Below, one piece after another: positions 1-8,054 of a stretch of 64,000 nt of DNA (position 1 is its first letter; every line of letters starts with the position of its first letter). The DNA is taken from positions 41,031-105,030 of the forward strand of contig JAEINK010000009.1 of NCBI GenBank assembly GCA_016342585.1, in the 5' to 3' direction. Source of the stretch: Spirochaetales bacterium (lineage in GTDB: Bacteria; Spirochaetota; Spirochaetia; UBA9216). The notes under the pieces were generated by a model. That model was not told where the DNA came from and did not search any database. It worked only from the letters and a program-made list of their open reading frames with translations. Position numbers and translations under genes: made by a program.

Positions 1-1119
1 CCAGATCCCGGCAAGCTTTACAGCCTGATCTGCCAGGGCATCGATATCGGGATTAGAGATCCCGGCCTCCGTAAATGTAAGCGGACAACCAATTGAACGG
101 ATCCATGTTTCGAACTTTTCGATAACACGATCACAGGAGGCAGAAATTCCATCCCCTTCATTCAGATCTTCCATGCCCAGAATATTTCGTCCAAAACGAA
201 TTATCCGCGGGGCGATATCATCCTTCTTGAATTTAAGCCAGGCAGGAGTCACGATGGAAAGGCCGGCACCATGGGCAACATTGTAAAGGGCACTCATGGG
301 GTGCTCCAGCATATGACAGGGGATAACTGCACCATCAAGCCCGGCATTGACAAGACCATTCCAGTTTAATGCCCCGGCCCAGAGAAGCGAAGCCCGGCCA
401 TCATAATCCTCCGGATCCTGCCGGACCCTTTCAAACGAAGCCATCACAGCCTTAACCAGACCCTCAGTAAATCCATCCTGAACGGGAGAAAAGGTTGCCG
501 TTGTATTGAAATACCCTTCAGTCAAATGCGAAACCATATCGAAACAGGCATAAGACGTATACGCAAGAGGAATGGTGAAGGTGATTTCCGGATCGAGAAA
601 GGAGACCTTCGGTGCGAGAAAAGGAGAACGCAGGCCGAATTTCTCCCCGGAGGCAGGATTAGTCATAACGCTGACAGGATTATTATCCGATGAAGTGGCC
701 GGTTGAGTCTGAATAGCCATAACGGGAAGAGCCGCTTTTACCGGAGCTTTACATGAAAAATAATCCCAGAGGGGTTCATCATTCATGGCACCACAAGCGA
801 TAGCCTTGGATTCATCGATAACACTCCCCCCACCGGCAGCCAGAATGAAATCAACCCCATCCCTCCGGCAGATTTCAGCTCCGGCCTCGGCATGCTCAAG
901 GAGAGGATTTGGCTCTACCCCCCCGTGTTCAACAACCTCGATTCCGGCATCGGAAAGCTGCTTTTTAATCTGATCGTACAAACCGGATCGTTTAAGGCTC
1001 CCCTTCCCATAAAGAAACAGGGCCTTTTTACCCCAGAGAGAGGCCTCTTCACCAAGCCGGGAGAGAACTCCTCTGCCGAAGATTATTTTTGTTGGTGTAC
1101 AGAACTCAAAATTTGTCAT
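1..1119 (-). CDS. Iron-containing alcohol dehydrogenase (3' end cut by window edge)
   Basis: The minus-strand frame is open from an ATG at 1119 to the window edge (373 codons, no stop). The protein begins MTNFEFCTPTKIIFGRG, typical of Fe-dependent (class III) alcohol dehydrogenases of the butanol dehydrogenase/YqhD group. A GGGS-x2-D-x2-K motif sits near residue 100, and the metal-binding region carries EHPMSALYN followed by HGAGLS. Such enzymes reduce aldehydes or ketones with NAD(P)H in the cytoplasm. Family members are about 380-390 residues, so only a short C-terminal tail should be missing. A GGAG lies 9 bases before the ATG. Substrate and cofactor preference cannot be read from this. 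Family confidence is high. Confidence 0.9.
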   Translation of the reverse strand, partial: MTNFEFCTPTKIIFGRGVLSRLGEEASLWGKKALFLYGKGSLKRSGLYDQIKKQLSDAGIEVVEHGGVEPNPLLEHAEAGAEICRRDGVDFILAAGGGSVIDESKAIACGAMNDEPLWDYFSCKAPVKAALPVMAIQTQPATSSDNNPVSVMTNPASGEKFGLRSPFLAPKVSFLDPEITFTIPLAYTSYACFDMVSHLTEGYFNTTATFSPVQDGFTEGLVKAVMASFERVRQDPEDYDGRASLLWAGALNWNGLVNAGLDGAVIPCHMLEHPMSALYNVAHGAGLSIVTPAWLKFKKDDIAPRIIRFGRNILGMEDLNEGDGISASCDRVIEKFETWIRSIGCPLTFTEAGISNPDIDALADQAVKLAGIW

Positions 1120-1189
1120 TGTTTTATCTCCATATTATTTAATGTTAAACCCTTTTTTCCTTACAGCCAAGCCCGGGAGGATAAGAAAT

Positions 1190-1227
1190 GAAAAAGGCCG
1201 CCGAATCCTAAAAAACGTTCGGCGGCC
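1190..1227 (-). terminator. Rho-independent terminator of the CARDB-like lipoprotein gene
   Basis: A perfect 10-bp inverted repeat (GGCCGCCGAA / TTCGGCGGCC) with a 12-base loop is followed on the minus strand by TTTTT. It lies 25 bases beyond the stop of the gene at 1253-3430, which it should terminate. Confidence 0.88.
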
Positions 1228-1252
1228 GGAGAAAGGAGATGAAACTTAAAAA

Positions 1253-3430
1253 TCAGGGTGTGTTAAGATCTGTACCAAAATAGATATCATCGAAATCGAA
1301 TGAATAACTTTGTACACCGGAGTCATCCGATGAACCGCCAAATTTTATATCAGTAATATCCGATCTGTTTATGGCATCGGCATATAATGCCTCATCACCT
1401 AAAAGAGGAACAGAATACAGGGACCATCCGGCAGCGTCAGGTCCACTGATATAATAATCCAGAACATTGGCTCCCGACATATTACCACCGGCATCACTGA
1501 TAACATATCCTAAATATGTACAAGCAGTAGACCTGAGGTTGGACATCCTGAAATTCACATGGGTTATTGCCTCATCGATTTCAAGAGAGGGTTCAAAGTG
1601 AAAGTTCAGCCAGGAAGGAACATCAATATTGTATTCATAAAAATTGACCACCAGGAAATTATCCCCCTCAAAGGGGCCGGCAGGGTCATTAGTCCCTCCA
1701 CCTATAGCAGCAAGATCAAGATAGATATTCGCACCCTGTTCCGGACCACCTTCCGAGATATCCGGTTGAACCTGTATAACATGTGTAATATCCGAATAAA
1801 TTCCTACTTCACTGCTAATCACGGGATTTACATAGGGCTCTAAATCATTACCTGAAATATTCACCTCCATGACAGTACCATTATAGTCAAGACCGTAATA
1901 CGCAACATTTTCAGCGTCTGTCAGATCACCGCTCTCATCTGAATCTATGAAAACTGTAAGTTCATAATTTCCAGCAGTATCGTTCCAGGGGAATCCACCA
2001 CTACTATCCATGAGCACGGCCCGATTATTTTCCGTACCATCATAATCCCCAGCCAATAGGACTGTAGTTGACTCATCCTCGTTCCGGTCATTACTGTAAA
2101 GAAAGAAATATATATCCTCAATACCAAAAAAGGCATCAAAATTACTAAAGTTTACGATAATGCCATTGACCAGAGCATAACCGCCGGAATCTCTATGAAT
2201 CCAATTCTCATCGGAGAGGATCTCGGCATCAGGTGAATCTTCCCCACCGAATGATAGATCCAAATAGTCCCCTGGAATATTATAAAGGTTACCGTTCGCG
2301 GGGGCATCTTCACCAGTCATATCGATTACAGATAAAGCCTCATAATTTACAGTCGATTCAGGATAGAACGGATCTCCGCTGACTTCAGGGAAACCGTCAA
2401 CAGTGACTTCAGACAGGATTATAAATGCCTCCCCCTCTGCATTAACCTCTCCCATACCCGCTATTGTTATATCTCCAGCACCGGTTATTTCGGTCCCTTG
2501 AGGGACTATGAAAAAGACAACTTCACCACCCGCCGCATCCGGGAAGCTGAGATCGCCGACAACAGCCCCGTTTGGATGAAGTTTCAGTGCAGGATCAGTA
2601 AAATCCATAATAAAATTCTCATTTCCATTAAGGGGAAGTATTTCAAGTTCTATTCCGCCAACAATACCTCCTACAGGAAGTTCAAGAGTAGAACTGTCAA
2701 AGGTATCATCAACATCGACCAGAAATCCTACGTTATACTCTTCCCCGCCAGTCCCTATCCAGTCTTCCGAACCTTCCCATATCTGGGCAACAGAGGAGCC
2801 TGTACCATCGGGTTCAATAGTAAAACTACCTAGGGCAAAGGGGTCAACATTTTCTTCATTTGACATGACAGCAAAATATAAGGTCTTGCCGGCATACGCC
2901 CCGGCATTTTCAACTGAAAACGTGACGGTGCCATCCAAATACGTTTCCTCGATCGGAAAAGTAGCGATGGAAACACCCTCATTATTCGTTTCAAACTCCT
3001 CGTTAATAAGATCAGCTTTATCTACCTTGACACCAATAAAATAATCACCGGCATCAATGGAAACCCCATTTGTCTGCATATATGGGTCGATATGCTCAGT
3101 TGTACCAAGATCAATAATCTTCTGACTGCCGGCAGAAACAAAAACGGTCGCTTCATAGATAAGGAAATCATTGATCACACTCAGGAGAGTATCTTCCGAT
3201 AGAAAGACCGAATACACAACGTCCTTTGCCTCGTCTCCCAGATTTATCAGGGTAAACCGCACCCCGACAACTTCGACCCCACTCATCAGCGGCTGCACAC
3301 CGACGACGGTCAGATCGTTTACGACAACAGGAGGGTCACCCCCACCGGTTAATCCCAGCAGCTCACATGACGTGAAAACCAGACAGCAGCTGAGAAGTGC
3401 TGACAAAAGCAATAGAGTAATTTTTTTCAT
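1253..3430 (-). CDS. Large secreted lipoprotein with CARDB-like N-terminal domain
   Basis: This 725-residue protein starts with a lipoprotein signal (MKKITLLLLSALLSCCLVF, then TSC as lipobox end, Cys22), so it is expected to be lipidated and surface- or periplasm-facing. Residues about 38-155 (starting DLTVVGVQPLMSG, with EFETNN) resemble CARDB/Ig-like adhesion modules. The rest is acidic and beta-rich with repeated Gly/Asp/Asn patches and no catalytic motif I recognise. A strong GGAGG precedes the ATG, a consensus-like promoter lies upstream and a terminator downstream, so it is monocistronic. A structural or ligand-binding role is inference; the true function is unknown. Confidence 0.8.
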   Translation of the reverse strand: MKKITLLLLSALLSCCLVFTSCELLGLTGGGDPPVVVNDLTVVGVQPLMSGVEVVGVRFTLINLGDEAKDVVYSVFLSEDTLLSVINDFLIYEATVFVSAGSQKIIDLGTTEHIDPYMQTNGVSIDAGDYFIGVKVDKADLINEEFETNNEGVSIATFPIEETYLDGTVTFSVENAGAYAGKTLYFAVMSNEENVDPFALGSFTIEPDGTGSSVAQIWEGSEDWIGTGGEEYNVGFLVDVDDTFDSSTLELPVGGIVGGIELEILPLNGNENFIMDFTDPALKLHPNGAVVGDLSFPDAAGGEVVFFIVPQGTEITGAGDITIAGMGEVNAEGEAFIILSEVTVDGFPEVSGDPFYPESTVNYEALSVIDMTGEDAPANGNLYNIPGDYLDLSFGGEDSPDAEILSDENWIHRDSGGYALVNGIIVNFSNFDAFFGIEDIYFFLYSNDRNEDESTTVLLAGDYDGTENNRAVLMDSSGGFPWNDTAGNYELTVFIDSDESGDLTDAENVAYYGLDYNGTVMEVNISGNDLEPYVNPVISSEVGIYSDITHVIQVQPDISEGGPEQGANIYLDLAAIGGGTNDPAGPFEGDNFLVVNFYEYNIDVPSWLNFHFEPSLEIDEAITHVNFRMSNLRSTACTYLGYVISDAGGNMSGANVLDYYISGPDAAGWSLYSVPLLGDEALYADAINRSDITDIKFGGSSDDSGVQSYSFDFDDIYFGTDLNTP

Positions 3431-3533
3431 TTTTGCCTCCAGGCTGATAGCTGGCAGCTGGAAGGGCAGGCAGGCAGGAATATTGGGGTAACACTGATGC
3501 TAATCTCTTAGCTATCGGTTAATATATAAATAG

Positions 3534-3562
3534 ATTATACACCAAGCCATAGACAAATACAA
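3534..3562 (-). promoter_or_regulatory. Sigma-70-type promoter for the 725-aa lipoprotein
   Basis: On the minus strand, TTGTAT and TATAAT are separated by exactly 17 bases, about 105 bases upstream of the lipoprotein start. Confidence 0.6.
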
Positions 3563-3633
3563 TTTCTATTGGCGGCTCATTTTATAAATTTAAAACCAGG
3601 AATTATAACAATCAAAATCTATTTTTGCTGTCG

Positions 3634-3642
3634 CCCCCCCCC
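3634..3642. repeat. Homopolymeric C tract of nine bases in an intergenic region
   Basis: Nine consecutive C residues lie between two divergent genes, about 80 bases upstream of the gene at 3722. Such tracts can slip during replication, but nothing in the window shows that this one varies. Confidence 0.7.
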
Positions 3643-3721
3643 ATTCTTTCTGCGAAAGGGGTGGAAATTTATTACTCCCGGAGATATAAGAGAGTAAGTC
3701 ATCTGAGATGAAGGAGAGCCT

Positions 3722-4342
3722 ATGAATCGATTGAAATTAAAAGCCGCCGAAAAGAGTTTTCTCACAAGATACCCCGGGGGATTCTCACATCCGGATATGG
3801 TGACAATTTCCAAAAAACATAAACCGGAAAAAATGCAGAGTATGGCACAGGAGTTTTTTGCTCCGGATCAGTTCGAGAACAGCGATACCGTAATTGAGCA
3901 CATGATAAAGGTGGTCAGTACCTCATCCATGGTTTCTGTATTTGAAAAACCCAAATTCAGGGATGTTGCCCGAGGACTCGGAGAGGATGAAAAGATGGGT
4001 TTAAGCCGGGGCTTATATGAATTCCTCCATGGCGATGAAGAGACAGGTTTCGAAATCATGGTAGAGATCCTGCAACTCCATAAACTGGCAAAATGGACGT
4101 TGATAACCGTATATGGGGCTTACTATAATCCTGAAAGAGAGGTTTTTGTAAAACCTACTACCGTAAAAGGTATAATTAAAAATTTTGAAATACCTGACCT
4201 GATATATAAACCAATACCAACCTATGATTTTTACAATAAATATCGGGATGTTATCAATGAGATGAAAGGGTTGGTGGATCCCGCCTTAAGGCCGGGGAAT
4301 GCTGCTTTTTCAGGCTTCCTTATGATGAGTATGGAGGATTAG
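3722..4342 (+). CDS. Conserved-looking hypothetical protein upstream of cheD
   Basis: A 206-residue soluble protein with no signal peptide or membrane segment, preceded by a good ribosome-binding site (AAGGAGAG, 4 bases before the ATG). It is mixed alpha/beta with charged helices in the first half and an aromatic stretch around residues 140-175 (KWTLITVYGAYYNPER, later PTYDFYNKYRD). I do not recognise the family. It is followed after 80 bases by cheD on the same strand, so a chemotaxis or signalling link is possible but is only a neighbourhood argument. Confidence 0.75.
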   Translation: MNRLKLKAAEKSFLTRYPGGFSHPDMVTISKKHKPEKMQSMAQEFFAPDQFENSDTVIEHMIKVVSTSSMVSVFEKPKFRDVARGLGEDEKMGLSRGLYEFLHGDEETGFEIMVEILQLHKLAKWTLITVYGAYYNPEREVFVKPTTVKGIIKNFEIPDLIYKPIPTYDFYNKYRDVINEMKGLVDPALRPGNAAFSGFLMMSMED

Positions 4343-4422
4343 GTGAGATTTATTATTTATTCAGACCATATTACTCCAGAGGCTTGCATAAAAGATAAAA
4401 GCAGATAAACTTATGATTAGAT

Positions 4423-5016
4423 ATGATAAAAACCTATAACAGTAAATTCGGGAAAGACGTGATAACGGTTCATCCCGGAGAATACTGGATTGACGATCAC
4501 AATATTATTTATACTCTACTTGGCACATGTGTCGCGGTGGTTCTCTATTCGGAGAGCCACCGGGTTGGCGGAATGAACCACTACCTCCTTCCCGGCCCCA
4601 TGAGTTCCGTAAACGCCATGAAACAGGAGAGTGCCCGCTATGGAATAAATGCCATGGAACTCCTTATCAATGGATTCCTGAAAAGAGGTATAGAAAAGAA
4701 GGAGTTGAAGGCAAAAATTTTCGGCGGCGGCAAGATCCTGAAAGTAATACCCGGAAAAGAGAAATTACAGCATGTGGGAGAAAAGAATATTGAATTCGTT
4801 CGGTTCTTCCTTGCCGAAGAAAAAATACCAATAGTTGCCAGCGATGTGGGGGGCACCGGAGGAAGAAAGATCTTCCTTTTCCCCGAAACAGGAAAAGTCC
4901 TACTTTCCAGAATTAAGGTTCGCGCAAGTCTTATCAATATGGAAACGAAGTTTAAGGAAGAAATTTCCGTAGAAAAACAGGGCGGAGATATTATTCTTTT
5001 CAATAATGATGAATAA
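4423..5016 (+). CDS. cheD: CheD, chemoreceptor glutamine deamidase
   Basis: CheD deamidates specific glutamines on methyl-accepting chemotaxis receptors and can partner with the phosphatase CheC. The 197-residue protein shows the family core: LGTCVAV with the catalytic-type Cys36, then GGMNHYLLP with His53, and a downstream FGGGKIL block. The length fits CheD (about 160-200) with a slightly longer C-terminal tail. No other che gene lies in the window. The start has no clear Shine-Dalgarno sequence, so translation may be weak or the start may differ slightly. Cytoplasmic, acting at the receptor arrays. Confidence 0.9.
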   Translation: MIKTYNSKFGKDVITVHPGEYWIDDHNIIYTLLGTCVAVVLYSESHRVGGMNHYLLPGPMSSVNAMKQESARYGINAMELLINGFLKRGIEKKELKAKIFGGGKILKVIPGKEKLQHVGEKNIEFVRFFLAEEKIPIVASDVGGTGGRKIFLFPETGKVLLSRIKVRASLINMETKFKEEISVEKQGGDIILFNNDE

Positions 5017-5056
5017 ATCCAGAAGTAAAGTGTATATTAAGAGTAGTCCCGGGGAG

Positions 5057-5148
5057 AAAAAAATGGTGGGAACACCCCCAGAACCTGAAGGGTATTCCCT
5101 AATAAGAATAAAAGGATTTTACGGAGTTATATCATGCAAGCAGGAACT
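5057..5148 (-). ncRNA. Candidate small RNA between cheD and nfeD
   Basis: On the minus strand a TTGCAA-17-TATAAT promoter (5155-5183) should start a transcript near 5148. It meets a hairpin at 5068-5099 whose arms GGGAATACCC and GGGTGTTCCC pair completely in minus-strand RNA (one U-G wobble) but have a C-A mismatch in plus-strand RNA, and then reaches a run of seven T. The transcript would be about 90 nt, and I see no convincing coding potential in it. Four bases separate stem and T run, which weakens the terminator call. No known RNA family is recognised; it is a prediction from promoter plus terminator geometry. Confidence 0.4.
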
Positions 5149-5154
5149 ATCTTA

Positions 5155-5183
5155 ATTATAGTTTCATGATTTTCAAATTGCAA
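5155..5183 (-). promoter_or_regulatory. Promoter for the candidate small RNA
   Basis: TTGCAA and TATAAT with a 17-base spacer on the minus strand. No protein gene lies downstream on that strand before the terminator at about 5060. Confidence 0.45.
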
Positions 5184-5238
5184 ATTTTACTTGTGTATTA
5201 TATGCAATTCATCTATCATTTGTTTACGAGGAGGTAAT

Positions 5239-5688
5239 ATGCCGTTATTTTTACTGAACAATTTACCATTTGTGTGGCTGGGTCTTGCAATCGTCCTGGT
5301 AATTATTGAGGGGATGACCATGGGTCTTACGACCATATGGTTTGCCATGGGGGCTTTGATTAGTATGCTCCTCGCCTTTTTTCACATGCCAATCCAATGG
5401 CAGGTCCTACTCTTCCTGATCATCTCAGGTGTACTGTTATTTTTTACCAGACCTGTTGCCTTGAAAAAGCTGAAGATTGGAAAAACAAAAACCAACAGTG
5501 AAAGCCTGATTGGCGAAGCCTGTGTTGTTATCGAAACCATCCCGGCAAACGAAAAAGGCCAGGTTAAGATAAACGGACAGCCATGGAGAGCAGCTGCTTC
5601 AGGGGGTATTCTGATAGCGGAAGGCACCCGTGTAGTTATTGATAAAATTGAAGGGGTTACCATGTATGTAACTCCAGAAAAAAATTAA
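5239..5688 (+). CDS. NfeD-like membrane protein
   Basis: I place the start at the ATG at 5239 because AGGAGG lies 5 bases upstream; an in-frame ATG at 5191 has no such site and would add a hydrophilic, Cys-containing extension. The 149-residue product has about three membrane helices (LPFVWLGLAIVLVIIEG, a second around residues 30-48, a third around 50-68) and a C-terminal soluble OB-fold region ending VTMYVTPEKN. This is the short NfeD architecture. NfeD proteins pair with SPFH/stomatin proteins, and the stomatin homologue follows 23 bases later, which supports the call. Role: membrane microdomain or quality control, inferred from the family. Confidence 0.85.
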   Translation: MPLFLLNNLPFVWLGLAIVLVIIEGMTMGLTTIWFAMGALISMLLAFFHMPIQWQVLLFLIISGVLLFFTRPVALKKLKIGKTKTNSESLIGEACVVIETIPANEKGQVKINGQPWRAAASGGILIAEGTRVVIDKIEGVTMYVTPEKN

Positions 5689-5711
5689 AGTTTGTAATAA
5701 AGGAGAAAGTT

Positions 5712-6611
5712 ATGCCAATTTATTTAACGATCGGAATTCTGATTTTCATTCTGCTTCTGATCATCAGAAACATCAGAATCGTTCCCCAGGCAAATGCCTT
5801 CGTAGTTGAAAGGCTTGGAGCATATCAGAAAACATGGAGTGTTGGACTTCATATCAAAATGCCTATTATTGATAAGGTTGCCTCAAAGGTTTCTATCAAG
5901 GAAAATGTGATTGATTTCGAGCCCCAGCCTGTAATTACCCGCGACAACGTTACCATGAGAATAGATACCGTTGTTTTCTATGCAATTACAGATCCAAAAT
6001 TATACGCATACGGTGTTACAAACCCCATGTCTGCCATCGAGAATCTTACAGCAACAACCCTTCGTAATATCATAGGTGAACTTGAACTTGATCAAACCTT
6101 AACATCCAGGGACGTAATCAATACAAAGATGAGAGCGATCCTTGATGAAGCTACAGACCCCTGGGGCATCAAGGTAAACAGAGTTGAGGTTAAAAATATT
6201 ATTCCTCCCAAAGATATTCAAGATGCAATGGAAAAACAGATGCGAGCAGAGAGGGAAAAACGAGAGTCTATCCTTCGTGCTGAAGGTGAAAAGATGGCTG
6301 CTATTCTCTCGGCAGAGGGAGAAAAAGCATCGGCAATCCTCCGAGCGGAAGCCGCCAAGGAAGCTGCCATTCGTCAGGCTGAAGGACAGGCGGAAGCTAT
6401 CCTTAAAGTTCAGGATGCTACGGCAAAAGGACTCTTTAAGATCAAATCCATCCAGGCAGATGATGCTCTTATCAAACTCAAGAGTCTGGAAACCCTTGCG
6501 GCCTTAGCTGACGGTAAAGCCAATAAACTGATTATCCCTGCCGATTTCCAGAATATGGCGAGTATATTGAGTGCTGCAAAAGAGGTTTTGACCGACAACA
6601 AACCGGAATAA
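5712..6611 (+). CDS. qmcA: SPFH/band 7 (stomatin, QmcA-like) membrane protein
   Basis: A 299-residue protein with one N-terminal membrane helix (residues about 3-20), a band-7 domain (VPQANAFVVERLGAYQ through about residue 180) and a charged, Ala/Glu-rich coiled coil (about 180-240) with repeated RAEGEK/SAEGEK blocks, as in stomatin and QmcA proteins. These oligomerise into membrane rings and often work with NfeD, encoded just upstream. AGGAG precedes the ATG and a rho-independent terminator follows, so nfeD-qmcA is a two-gene operon. The specific cellular role is not determined by sequence. Confidence 0.9.
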   Translation: MPIYLTIGILIFILLLIIRNIRIVPQANAFVVERLGAYQKTWSVGLHIKMPIIDKVASKVSIKENVIDFEPQPVITRDNVTMRIDTVVFYAITDPKLYAYGVTNPMSAIENLTATTLRNIIGELELDQTLTSRDVINTKMRAILDEATDPWGIKVNRVEVKNIIPPKDIQDAMEKQMRAEREKRESILRAEGEKMAAILSAEGEKASAILRAEAAKEAAIRQAEGQAEAILKVQDATAKGLFKIKSIQADDALIKLKSLETLAALADGKANKLIIPADFQNMASILSAAKEVLTDNKPE

Positions 6612-6654
6612 ACTGAAAATTGAATCCCGGAATGGTATTATTCCGTGAATTATG

Positions 6655-6689
6655 AAAAGCCGGTCTCCTATGGAGAATCGGCTTTTTTT
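6655..6689 (+). terminator. Rho-independent terminator after the stomatin gene
   Basis: AAAAGCCG and CGGCTTTT arms with an inner CTCC/GGAG stem, followed by a T run, about 45 bases after the stop codon at 6611. Confidence 0.85.
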
Positions 6690-6887
6690 ATCTTCCCGTT
6701 CCCCGTTTAAAAGCCCCTTCAAACACCATTATTTCCTTGCAACAACAGCACCTGAACTGCTATTCTATCAATCAGATTGATTATGCACTTTATATGGTTG
6801 CTTAAATTTTTATAAATAAAAATTCGGAGAAAGAGCCTGACGAACATCTTACGTAAAAACAATATACTCTTCATCGCCGCTTTCATA

Positions 6888-8054
6888 ATGTCCATTGTCC
6901 TTACAGGAATCGCCTTCGGACTGATATTCCTCCTTTCGGACAGGTTTATCTTCTCTGCGGGGAAGATCGGGTTCTACCTGGCCATCGGCTACGCAGCATA
7001 CATGGCAGGCCTCTCAATTTTTCGAAGAGTGGAAGATCGGATAGATGTGCGCTTCTGTCTTCCCGTCGCGGCAATGGTAATCACGGGGGCATCTGTCACC
7101 ATTTATTTAAGTCACACGGCAGGAGTTACGGCCCTTGCCTGGGGGATTCTTCAGGGAATGACAGCCTTTTACTGGCCGCCCTTGATGGGATGGATTTCCA
7201 GTGGTCTGGAAGGGAAAGAGCTTAATAGAGATCTGGGAAGATTTAACCAATCCTGGTCAATTGGTGCCCTTTTTGGCCCCTTTATTACGGGAGTACTCTA
7301 TTCCAGAAATCCAAATTTCGCTTTCATGATTTTCATCCTCAGCTTTGCGGTTCTATCGCTATTCCTATTGCTTTCCATCCTGTTCATCAGGGAAATGAGA
7401 AGCTGGAAACCAGTCCCTTCGGTCCCTATCAAATCGATAAAGATTCATAAAAACAAATCAACAGAAATACCCGAAAAAGGAAGTTTTTTACGTTACCCCT
7501 CCTGGGTGGGGATATTCTGTGCTTATGCCTTTCTTGGGGTTGTGATCAATATCCTGCCCCTGGAAATAAGGAATAATCTTGGTTACTCGGAGCAAACCGC
7601 AGGAAACCTGCTTTTCATACGGGGGTTTGCCTCCCTTGTCAGTTTTACAATATTGGGAAAAACCATCCTCTGGCACAATAACAGGAGATGGATTCTATTT
7701 GTTCAGGCGGCGATTATACTCATCCCCCTGCTTCTCCTTCCCATCCGGGCACCTCTTCTCTTTTATATAATGACTCTTGTTCTTATGGGACTTTTATTTT
7801 CGGCAAATTACAGCAATTCAATATTCCACGGCAGTTCGGGTATAGAGAATAAAAGTGGAAGGATGGCTATCCATGAAGGAATGCTTACCGCGGGAGCAGT
7901 TACCGGGACTTTCGGGGGAGGAAATGTGTACCAGCATTGGGGAATAGCAGGAATTGTCATATTCCTCATCTGTCTCACTTTTTCTGGATTTATGATATCA
8001 TCATTCATGATCATAGGTCACAGAAAGAGGAGCAGAGTGAGACTGAAAAGCTAA
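6888..8054 (+). CDS. Major facilitator superfamily transporter
   Basis: At least eleven hydrophobic helices and MFS-like loop features identify a single-polypeptide secondary transporter in the inner membrane; substrate unknown. From the ATG at 6888 the protein is 388 residues and begins inside what should be helix 1. The frame stays open upstream to 6813 and encodes a positively charged lead-in (LRKNN) plus the first part of the helix. A CTG at 6837, 7 bases after GGAG, is the best candidate for the true start (405 residues). The gene overlaps the next one by one base (TAATG), so it is the first gene of the MFS-MBOAT-SGNH-radical SAM operon. Confidence 0.85.
   Translation: MSIVLTGIAFGLIFLLSDRFIFSAGKIGFYLAIGYAAYMAGLSIFRRVEDRIDVRFCLPVAAMVITGASVTIYLSHTAGVTALAWGILQGMTAFYWPPLMGWISSGLEGKELNRDLGRFNQSWSIGALFGPFITGVLYSRNPNFAFMIFILSFAVLSLFLLLSILFIREMRSWKPVPSVPIKSIKIHKNKSTEIPEKGSFLRYPSWVGIFCAYAFLGVVINILPLEIRNNLGYSEQTAGNLLFIRGFASLVSFTILGKTILWHNNRRWILFVQAAIILIPLLLLPIRAPLLFYIMTLVLMGLLFSANYSNSIFHGSSGIENKSGRMAIHEGMLTAGAVTGTFGGGNVYQHWGIAGIVIFLICLTFSGFMISSFMIIGHRKRSRVRLKS

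Noticed and set aside
7937..8053. Longer start of the MBOAT gene inside the transporter gene
   Set aside because: It would overlap the transporter by 118 bases and add a hydrophilic stretch rich in His; ATG 8054 gives the normal N-terminus and TAATG coupling.
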